From Myxococcales bacterium (GTDB taxonomy: Bacteria > Myxococcota_A > SURF-8), in the NCBI GenBank assembly GCA_003598065.1, contig QZKR01000157.1:1-57947 (forward strand): 57,947 nucleotides of DNA, given 5' to 3'. Each line of letters opens with the position of its first letter. Positions within the stretch are counted from its first letter, which is position 1. A program made the position numbers and the translations under genes. Under the pieces are notes generated by a model that worked only from the letters and a program-made list of their open reading frames with translations, was not told the origin of the DNA and searched no databases. Shown in pieces: positions 44,487 through 51,820 of this stretch.

Positions 44487-45315
44487 CGCCCCTTCGTTCT
44501 GGGCAAGCTGGTTCGTCTGGCGCGACGCGATGGCGGCTGCCGTGCTCTCCGCCGCCGCACTTTCCAGCCTCGGCGTCTGGGTGGCGCTCAAACGTGTGGT
44601 GTACGTACCGCTGGCTCTTTCCCAGGTCTCTTCGGTGGGCGTCGTGGCCGCCTTTCTATTGGGCGATTTATTGGCGCGAGGAGGTGTGGAGGGAGCCTTT
44701 TTCGACCCCGCCTGGATGTCGCTGCTCTTTGCAGCGTTGGCCTCGCTCTACTTCGCCCGCGCCAGAGAAAAGAGCGGGGATGCCACGGCGGTCGCCTACC
44801 TGCTCTCCGCCGCCGCCGTGCTGATCTTGGGAGGTTTCATCCGCAACGACATACACGATATCCAGAGCATACTGTTCGGCGACGCCGTCCTGGTCGAGAT
44901 GCGACAGGTTGTGATCGTCGCCTCAGTCGCCGCGCTGGCCACGGCAACCCATGCCCTGTTCTATCGGCGCTTCCTCTTCGCCAGCTTCGACGGCGACACG
45001 GCGGGAGCGGCGGGGATTCCTGTATTCCGCACGGAAGCGCTGCTTTTCGTCTCCCTCGCCGTGACCATCTCCGTCGCCACCCGCGTCATCGGGGCGCTTC
45101 CCGCCTTCGGCTTCACCGTCCTGCCGCCTTTGGCCGCGCTTCGGCTGGGCGGCTCCATGCGTCGAGTCATGATCCTATCCACCGCCATCGGCATATTTTC
45201 GGCAGGCGTCGGATACTACCTGTCTTTCATCTGGGAACTGCCGACCGGCGCCTGCATGGTGGCGCTAATGGGGATGACGTACTTGGCGGGTCGAACGTTC
45301 AAAGCAAGAACATAA
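44479..45315 (+). CDS. znuB: Metal ABC transporter permease (ZnuB-like)
   Basis: 278 residues with eight or nine membrane helices and the ABC-3 family pattern: DAMAAAVLSAAALSSLGVWVALKR, ALSQVSSVGV, and the late GALPAFGFTVLPPLAALRLGG. It forms the inner-membrane channel for Zn(II) or Mn(II) with the ZnuA- and ZnuC-like proteins encoded upstream. Confidence 0.9.
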   Translation: MGDAPSFWASWFVWRDAMAAAVLSAAALSSLGVWVALKRVVYVPLALSQVSSVGVVAAFLLGDLLARGGVEGAFFDPAWMSLLFAALASLYFARAREKSGDATAVAYLLSAAAVLILGGFIRNDIHDIQSILFGDAVLVEMRQVVIVASVAALATATHALFYRRFLFASFDGDTAGAAGIPVFRTEALLFVSLAVTISVATRVIGALPAFGFTVLPPLAALRLGGSMRRVMILSTAIGIFSAGVGYYLSFIWELPTGACMVALMGMTYLAGRTFKART

Positions 45316-45350
45316 AAAACACAAATCTTCCGGATAAGACGGAGGAAACA

Positions 45351-45662
45351 ATGAGAACATGGCAAAAACAATTGCCCGCTCGAAAGTTGTTGGCCTTGAT
45401 CGGGCTTACCATTCTATTGCCGCTATCGGCCTGCGCGGCACACCGGACCGATCTGCTTGCGGGAAACCACGTGACGCTGGAGATCATTCCTTTCGAGACG
45501 CAGGTCATTTCCCTTCCCACGCTTTACCAGGGGGACGGGGAGCTTGTGGTCTATGGCAAGATGGACATCAAGTCCGGTTTCTGCCGTTCCGACCCTTGGG
45601 TAGATATTGCGATCCTCGATCCAAACGGAACGGTTCAGCATACAGTCAGCATGCCCAATTAA
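45351..45662 (+). CDS. Small lipoprotein, possibly truncated at its C-terminus
   Basis: 103 residues. Signal peptide with lipobox LPLSAC, then HRTDLLAGNHVTLEIIPFETQVISLPTLYQGDGELVVYGKMD and a beta-sandwich-like continuation ending abruptly at TVSMPN. Last gene of the metal-uptake operon; the sequence just after it changes to recombinase remnants, so the element border may have cut the gene. Function unknown. Confidence 0.65.
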   Translation: MRTWQKQLPARKLLALIGLTILLPLSACAAHRTDLLAGNHVTLEIIPFETQVISLPTLYQGDGELVVYGKMDIKSGFCRSDPWVDIAILDPNGTVQHTVSMPN

Positions 45663-45690
45663 AAGGGGAGGAAAACAGCACGGTTGGTAC

Positions 45691-45719
45691 GGATGTTATG
45701 TGCATTCAACATAACATCC
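45691..45719. repeat. Perfect 10-bp inverted repeat after the metal-uptake operon
   Basis: GGATGTTATG-N9-CATAACATCC. It may fold as a hairpin that ends the operon (no U-run follows), or mark the junction where recombinase sequence begins. The half-site looks slightly like a Zur box but the 9-bp spacing is wrong. Confidence 0.55.
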
Positions 45720-46241
45720 GAAGCGACTGATCTACATTCACAGAACTCGGCTTTACGCAAATGGGGAGGTTGTCGAGAAGGGGACCAAGACCAAAGAGAA
45801 TGGTGCAGTCCATCTGCCTGACGTCGCCGTTCCTTTCGTCTTGCCTGCGCTCAAGGGCAAAGCTCCCGAAGATTTCCTTTATCCGAAGTATCGCTTTGAC
45901 CTCAACACCAGGCTAAAGGCTGCCTGCAAGAGGGCGGGAGTAAGGGTGATCCGTCTTCACGACCTTCGGCATATTTGCGGCAGCAATCTCGTCATGAAAA
46001 GCGGCCCAGCGGTTGCCCAAGCGGTGCTGCGGCACGCCACCATCGGGACGACAGTGGATATCTATTCGCACCTACCGCCCAGCTTCATCGCGTCCGAGAT
46101 GGAGAAGTCGCAAATCGAGCCCCTCCTCGAAAAGGCGATGAAACTAGCCATGGAGCTGTCGGGCGCATCCGACCCGACGACGGCAGAATTGGTGACGGTT
46201 GTCCGGAAAATTTGGCACGTTTTGGCGCGGGGACACGAAAA

Positions 46242-46270
46242 AGGGACTTACGAAGATGACGTAAGTCCCT
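46242..46270 (-). terminator. Intrinsic terminator behind the right tRNA-Val 3' fragment
   Basis: Perfect 11-bp stem with 7-nt loop (AGGGACTTACG / CGTAAGTCCCT), followed on the minus strand by T5. It is 8 bp past the CCA end of the tRNA fragment. It resembles the left terminator in position and core but differs in sequence, so the two tRNA ends come from distinct copies. Confidence 0.75.
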
Positions 46271-46278
46271 GTTATGAC

Positions 46279-46324
46279 TGGTGGGCGATGCCAGATTTGA
46301 ACTGGCGACTTCTACCGTGTGAAG
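46279..46324 (-). repeat. Direct repeat: 3' half of tRNA-Val(CAC), putative attachment site (right)
   Basis: Identical over all 46 bp to 6291-6336 and ending with encoded CCA. The upstream 5' half of a tRNA is absent here too. It is next to the integrase remnant, as expected for an att site. Confidence 0.85.
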
Positions 46325-46515
46325 CAAGAGTCCTGTGGTCAAAAACCCTGGTCCAATAGTCCCGAAATTTCGGACTTTCGCCGTGAAATCAGGCTGATAA
46401 CGGCTATTTTGACGGTCTTCGGATTTCGTCGGATCGCCTCCCGAATCGTCTTTTTCGGACGGTTTTCGAGCAAATTTGTCAATAGTTGTCAAAAGAAGAT
46501 TGAAGACTGCGCCGG

Positions 46516-49093
46516 CGGTCGGAACCCAGCCTTAGAGCAGCCACGAAAACCTCGGCGAAGGCACGCAGCTCCTCGGGGATTTGTTTCCATACCCAGCCTT
46601 AGAGCGGTCACGAAAACTGGAAGTCGGCCTCGGCATGGCGGCCATTGATAGTTTCCATACCCAGCCTTAGAGCGGTCACGAAAACGATGGCAGGGGTGAG
46701 TGGGCTTGGGTTGGCCTTTGTTTCCATACCCAGCCTTAGAGCGACCACGAAAACCGGTATTCTGTGCCGGCCTCTCCCTGGAATAGTTTCCATACCCAGC
46801 CTTAGAGCGACCACGAAAACGACCGAGTTGATTGTCATCGTTGTAAAGGGTCGGGAGTTTCCATACCCAGCCTTAGAGCGACCACGAAAACATTGTTGAA
46901 GGTCACGACGACATGTGGTGGTGGTGGTTTCCATACCCAGCCTTAGAGCGGTCACGAAAACGGCTACAATAACTTCAACGAACGCACTGCCAAGGTTTCC
47001 ATACCCAGCCTTAGAGCGACCACGAAAACCCTCTCACGGACGACCTTTGCCCGTGGCAGGCGCACGTTTCCATACCCAGCCTTAGAGCAGCCACGAAAAC
47101 GCGGGAAGCTTTTCCCTACGCGCGTGTTCTAAAAAGTTTCCATACCCAGCCTTAGAGCGGTCACGAAAACAACGACACCTGGCCGACGATGACGGCGAAT
47201 TTCGACGGTTTCCATACCCAGCCTTAGAGCGGTCACGAAAACGCCCAGTTTCTGATCGACGGAAGCGCGCCCTCGAGTTTCCATACCCAGCCTTAGAACG
47301 GTCACGAAAACCATCATCACCTTGCCTGGCGGCGCGCGCATGCTGGTTTCCATACCCAGCCTTAGAACGGTCACGAAAACTCAAACTCCCCATCGACAAA
47401 CCGTCGGATCCCAGTTTCCATACCCAGCCTTAGAACGGTCACGAAAACGAGCAGACGATCTGGCCGGTGATCTGCGGTTGTTTCCATACCCAGCCTTAGA
47501 ACGGTCACGAAAACGGTTGAGGATATGCGTCCCAATTCTCGCGAAAAGTTTCCATACCCAGCCTTAGAACGGTCACGAAAACTTCGCTGAGGTGCTCTCT
47601 AGCACGGCCTTCGAGTTTCCATACCCAGCCTTAGAACGGTCACGAAAACAGAATCCTCCTGTATTCTACAAATCGAAGGCAATGTTTCCATACCCAGCCT
47701 TAGAGCGGTCACGAAAACGGACATATCGTCGTGCTCAACCCATCTGACCAATGTTTCCATACCCAGCCTTAGAGCGGTCACGAAAACGGTAGCCCTCACC
47801 GTCATGGTGACGCAGTTCCTGTTTCCATACCCAGCCTTAGAGCGGTCACGAAAACTATGTACTGGGGCTGTCTTGCGGGAGGATTGCTGTTGGTTTCCAT
47901 ACCCAGCCTTAGAGCGGTCACGAAAACCGACCTCGTGGCAATCGCCCAGGCGGCGTCGCGCGGTTTCCATACCCAGCCTTAGAGCGGTCACGAAAACGAA
48001 CTGTCGGAGCTGCCCTACGGCGACAGCAACCTGTTTCCATACCCAGCCTTAGAGCGGTCACGAAAACGTTTTTCATGGACTGGCAAGACGAAGGTCGTGT
48101 TTCCATACCCAGCCTTAGAGCGGTCACGAAAACCAGGTAGCGAAAAAGATAATGGCGTTAAATGCGAAGTTTCCATACCCAGCCTTAGAGCGGTCACGAA
48201 AACCTCGTTTTGCTGTTGCTGACCGCGATGGTCGGAGTTTCCATACCCAGCCTTAGAGCGGTCACGAAAACAGGCACGGTGGTGGATGCCGATGACTTGG
48301 CCAAAGAGTTTCCATACCCAGCCTTAGAGCGGTCACGAAAACTGTAAGAATTGTGCAGACCACAAGCAGAGGGGGCTAGTTTCCATACCCAGCCTTAGAG
48401 CGGTCACGAAAACTCCTCGAGGCGGCGACCAAGCGCGGCATCGTTTCCATACCCAGCCTTAGAGCGGTCACGAAAACACGGAGCACCTTGAGCGCATGCT
48501 TGAGGCCGTGTGTTTCCATACCCAGCCTTAGAGCGGTCACGAAAACGGAACGCGTCAGCGACGCGTTCGTGACGGGTCGTGTTTCCATACCCAGCCTTAG
48601 AGCGGTCACGAAAACCCAACCAAGCCGCCGTGACCAAGGCGCAGCAGTTTCCATACCCAGCCTTAGAGCGGTCACGAAAACTGGTGACGCGGCGGACGGC
48701 GACGCGATGACGGAGTTTCCATACCCAGCCTTAGAGCGGTCACGAAAACCGAAGTGAGCGAAACATATGAAGCGTATGGACTGGGTTTCCATACCCAGCC
48801 TTAGAGCGGTCACGAAAACTACCGAACAGTTACTGGAATATCTAGCGAACTGCCGTTTCCATACCCAGCCTTAGAGCGGTCACGAAAACTATAATGCGTT
48901 CGGGCAAATTTTATTATCCCGGTTTCCATACCCAGCCTTAGAGCGGTCACGAAAACGCGTGCAACTGCGCAAGCGCCCGGACGGGTCCTGTTTCCATACC
49001 CAGCCTTAGAGCGGTCACGAAAACTCGAATGGGGCCAGGAAGGAGGAATGGTCGTGAAGTTTCCATACCCAGCCTTAGAGCGGTCACGAAAAC
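46516..49093 (-). CRISPR. CRISPR array 1 (38 repeats, 37 spacers)
   Basis: Repeat of 35 bp, on the plus strand GTTTCCATACCCAG...CACGAAAAC, with 31-37-nt spacers; all spacers look different. The first repeat (46516) has a decayed 5' half. The leader is at the right end (49094), so transcription is leftward, the crRNA repeat is the minus strand and ends in GGAAAC, and new spacers enter on the right. Repeats vary at the four to six bases after TTAGA: mostly GCGGTC; repeats at 47277-47615 read ACGGTC; the oldest part mixes GCGACC, GCAGCC and GCGGTC. Confidence 0.98.
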
Positions 49094-49461
49094 CGTGGCC
49101 GTCCAAGGCTAGGAGATGTTTCGTGTTTTAGGCCGGTCTGGATAGGTCGGCGCGAAAATTACATTCAATATCGCTGCCGACGCCCCCCAATTCGGGGTGC
49201 GATTCGCCCTTGAACCGCCAACCCCTGGTTTTCAAAGAGCTTTCAAGTCCGGATAGGTCTCGCGGCCTCTTCCGGATGTTTTCGCGCGCTCTAAGCTGCT
49301 GGATACTCTCTCGTATTTCACACGTTCACGGTTTTTGCAAGGGAAATTTCGCGGAGACCTATCCGGGAAGGGGCTGAAATCTTGAAAAGATGATTTAAAA
49401 CAATAAGGTGCATCGGAATCGGCCATTTTCGACATTTTTGGGGAGCGCGGAATGCACCCCA
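49094..49461 (-). promoter_or_regulatory. CRISPR leader, copy 1
   Basis: A 368-bp non-coding segment directly after the last repeat of array 1. It is nearly identical to 53642-54009 behind array 2. Conserved inside: GGATAGGTC at 49140, CCGGATAGGTCTC at 49249-49261, and its inverse GAGACCTATCCGG at 49354-49366. It should hold the array promoter and the adaptation signals. The ends are set where the identity of the two copies stops. Confidence 0.85.
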
Positions 49462-49492
49462 GGCTAGAAATGGATTACTTTTGGCTGCGGTT

Positions 49493-49558
49493 GTCACCCC
49501 CGCGAAAGCGGGGGCCCAGAAAGGAAAGATCTGGATTCCCGCTTGTGCGGGAATGACG
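49493..49558. repeat. REP-like palindrome pair
   Basis: GTCACCCCCGCGAAAGCGGGGG followed 14 bp on by TGGATTCCCGC-N4-GCGGGAATGACG. Two facing hairpins of the widespread TCACCCCCGCG...GGGAATGAC kind. A second partial copy lies at 49642-49685. The gap 49462-49802 holds only these repeats and the start region of the next gene. Confidence 0.8.
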
Positions 49559-49802
49559 AAATCTTCGATGGAGCAGGTCTCCAGACCTGCTCCGAAACGT
49601 TTGGACCAGGCGTGGACGCCTGCTCCAACGGGGTCCAAGGGCCCAGAAAGGAAAGACCTGGATTCCCGCTTGTGCGGGAATGACACGGTTTTGTCATCGG
49701 GTGACGATTCGAAGCCAAGCGATCTCGCCAAAATTACCCTTGATAATAGCGAAATGTTGGATATAATAACCCATGAAAATATCTGCTTCTGGAGGATTTC
49801 CG

Positions 49803-51173
49803 ATGCACCGCTTCGCCCTGGATTACTTGAAGGAGTGGAAAACGAAACCCGGCCGGAAGCCCCTCGTCGTCCGGGGCGCGAGGCAGGTGGGGAAGTCCTA
49901 TCTGGTGCGGCTGTTCGCCAAGGAGCGCTTCCAGAATCTTGTCGAGTTGAACTTCGAGCGCGAGCCCGATCTCGGTTCGCTCTTCGCGTCCAACGATCCG
50001 GAGAAGATCGTCCAGCTTCTCGAACTGCGCTTCAACGCCGCCATCCGGCCCGGCGAAACGCTCCTCTTCCTCGACGAGATCCAGGCCGCGCCGGCGGTCT
50101 TCGCCGCCCTGCGCTATTTTTACGAAGGACTCCCCGGCCTGCACGTCGTCGCCGCCGGCTCGCTGTTGGAGTTCGCCCTGGAGGCGCACGACTTCTCCGT
50201 GCCGGTGGGGCGGATCGAATACCTGCACCTCGGGCCGATGCAGTTCGAGGAATTCCTCCTGGCTTTGGGGGAGGAGAGGCTGGCCCGCTTCCTGGCCGAA
50301 TGGCGGCGCGAGAACCCCATCCCCGAGGCCCTGCACCGCAAGCTCATGGATCTCTTCCGCGTCTTTCTGGTCGTCGGCGGCATGCCGGGGGCGGCGGCGG
50401 CCTACGCCGAAAGCCGCTCGCCAGGCGGCGCGGAGGAGGCGAAGCACTCCATCCTTTCCACCTTCAAGGATGACTTCGGCAAGTACGGCCGCCGCGTCAA
50501 CCACCAGCGGCTCCAGACCCTCTTCCAGAAAATCCCGGCGTTGGTCGGCGGGCGCTTCAAGTACGCCAACGTGGACCGGGACCAGCGCGCGGCCGATCTG
50601 GCGAAAGCGCTCGACCTGCTGTGCCTGGCCCGCGTCGTCTATCGGGTGCGGCACAGCTCCGCCGACGGCGTTCCGCTCGGAGCGCAGGCGAAGGATTCGA
50701 ATTTCAAGGCGCTGTTCCTCGACGTGGGGCTGATGAACAGCGCCTTGGGGCTCTCCCTGCTGGATTACGAGCAGGCCGAGGACGTGCTGCTGGTCCATTC
50801 CGGGGCGGTCTGCGAGCAGGCGGCGGGCCAGCATCTGCTTCATTCGCCGCCCCTCTACCGGGAGCCGGAGCTTTATTTCTGGTCGCGGGAGAAGGCGAAC
50901 GCCTCGGCGGAAGTGGATTATGTTTTTTCGGAGGGAACGGCCGTCGTCCCGGTGGAGGTCAAGGCGGGCAAGACGGGCAGGCTCAAGTCGCTGCAGGTTT
51001 TCCTGCGCGAGAAAAAGCGCGCCTTCGCCATCCGCCTCAACAGCGACGTGCCGACGTTTCTCGACGCCGAAACGGCCCTGCCGGACGGCAAAAACGCGCC
51101 CTTCAAACTTTTGTCCTTGCCGCTGTACCTCGTGGGGCAGGTCAGAAGACTGGCGCGGGAGACGATCGAGTAG
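49803..51173 (+). CDS. AAA ATPase with DUF4143-type C-terminus
   Basis: 456 residues from the ATG at 49803 with GGAGG 9 bp upstream. Walker A GARQVGKSYLV, Walker B LLFLDEIQAAP, sensor AAGSLLEFAL. The C-terminal half, with FKALFLDVGLMNSALG and the end SAEVDYVF...VPVEVKAGKTGRLKSL, is a PD-(D/E)xK-like nuclease fold found in DUF4143 proteins. Such genes are abundant, poorly understood and often mobile; some act as defence or toxin-like modules. It is flanked on both sides by REP-like palindromes between CRISPR arrays 1 and 2, so it probably arrived by insertion. Codon use is strongly GC-rich, like the cas genes. Confidence 0.85.
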   Translation: MHRFALDYLKEWKTKPGRKPLVVRGARQVGKSYLVRLFAKERFQNLVELNFEREPDLGSLFASNDPEKIVQLLELRFNAAIRPGETLLFLDEIQAAPAVFAALRYFYEGLPGLHVVAAGSLLEFALEAHDFSVPVGRIEYLHLGPMQFEEFLLALGEERLARFLAEWRRENPIPEALHRKLMDLFRVFLVVGGMPGAAAAYAESRSPGGAEEAKHSILSTFKDDFGKYGRRVNHQRLQTLFQKIPALVGGRFKYANVDRDQRAADLAKALDLLCLARVVYRVRHSSADGVPLGAQAKDSNFKALFLDVGLMNSALGLSLLDYEQAEDVLLVHSGAVCEQAAGQHLLHSPPLYREPELYFWSREKANASAEVDYVFSEGTAVVPVEVKAGKTGRLKSLQVFLREKKRAFAIRLNSDVPTFLDAETALPDGKNAPFKLLSLPLYLVGQVRRLARETIE

Positions 51174-51220
51174 CCCGCCGCCCGCGTTTCCCGCCTCCCG
51201 CCCCTCTTACACCATGATCG

Positions 51221-51363
51221 TCACCCCCGCGCAAGCGGGGGTCCACGTGCGTGAGTCCATCTAGATCCCCGCTTTCGCGGGGATGACGGACTCAACCATA
51301 CCCAGCCTTAGAGCGGTGTCACATTAGGCCGCCCGAATGTCACCCCCGCGCAAGCGGGGGTCC
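51221..51363. repeat. REP-like palindromes with a captured CRISPR-repeat fragment
   Basis: A REP pair (51221-51288), then a CRISPR-repeat fragment CCATACCCAGCC...GAGCGGT (51296-51317) that has lost both ends, then the left half of another REP pair (51339-51363). The right half of that pair is at 51669, beyond the GIY-YIG gene. Confidence 0.75.
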
Positions 51364-51364
51364 A

Positions 51365-51658
51365 TCAGCCCGATATCCCCTCGTAAAGATCATGCCAGTC
51401 TGGGTTGTCTCTCTCGATCAATTCTATTTTCCAGGCCCTTCGCCATTTTTTCATTTGTTTTTCTCGCAGAATCGCGTTTTCCACATCGGCGTGAATCTCG
51501 AAATAGACAAGATGGTGGACCGAGTACTTTTTCGTGAAGCCGCCCGTCTCTCCCATTTTGTGCTGCCCAACGCGTCTGACCAAATCGGAGGTCACACCTA
51601 TATACAAAGTGCCATTGCGCTTGCTGGCCAAGATATAGACATAAAACTGCTTTTTCAT
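51365..51658 (-). CDS. Small GIY-YIG-family endonuclease
   Basis: 97 residues, full length for the YhbQ/URI-type single-domain group. FYVYILASKRNGTLYIGVTSDLVRRVGQHK holds the GIY (as YVY) and YIG motifs and the catalytic Arg; ENAILREKQMKKWRRAWKIELIE holds the later Glu and basic helix. It lies exactly between the two halves of a REP-like palindrome pair, so it may be the enzyme that moves or depends on such repeats, as RAYT transposases do with other REPs. It could also be a passenger. The function of this small nuclease group is not settled. Confidence 0.88.
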   Translation of the reverse strand: MKKQFYVYILASKRNGTLYIGVTSDLVRRVGQHKMGETGGFTKKYSVHHLVYFEIHADVENAILREKQMKKWRRAWKIELIERDNPDWHDLYEGISG

Positions 51659-51668
51659 CGGGCCTTCC

Positions 51669-51820
51669 TGGATCCCCGCTTTCGCGGGGATGACGAACTC
51701 AAACCATACCCAGCTTTAGAGCCTTGTCACATTAAGCCATCTGAATTGTCACCCCCGCGCAAGCGGGGGTCCAGATGAGCGATTCTAACCTGGATTCCCG
51801 CGTGCGCGGGAATGACAAAC
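51669..51820. repeat. REP-like palindromes with a second captured CRISPR-repeat fragment
   Basis: Right REP half GATCCCCGCTTTCGCGGGGATGACG (two 10-bp arms), repeat fragment CCATACCCAGCTTTAGAGC (51704-51722), a left REP half at 51748-51773 and a right half at 51790-51814. The last one runs directly into the first repeat of array 2. Confidence 0.75.

Larger units (their letters stand above)
45721..46359 (+). pseudogene. Tyrosine recombinase (integrase) remnant, N-terminus lost
   Basis: From 45721 the frame reads KRLIYIHRTRLYANGEVVEKGTKTK and on through LKGKAPEDFLYPKY, HDLRH (box II His-x-x-Arg), AVLRHATIGTTVDIYSH (including the nucleophile Tyr). The box I Arg and the core-binding domain are missing, and a stop lies at 45718, so this is about the last 200 residues of an integrase. 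The last 30 residues run through the hairpin and tRNA-like repeat (WWAMPDLNWRLLPC) and are probably read-through. It points to integration at the 3' end of tRNA-Val. It can no longer act by itself. Confidence 0.85.

Noticed and set aside
46279..46324. Calling a complete tRNA-Val gene at either att copy
   Set aside because: The sequence to the right of both copies cannot form the D-arm or the 5' acceptor strand; only the 3' half is present.
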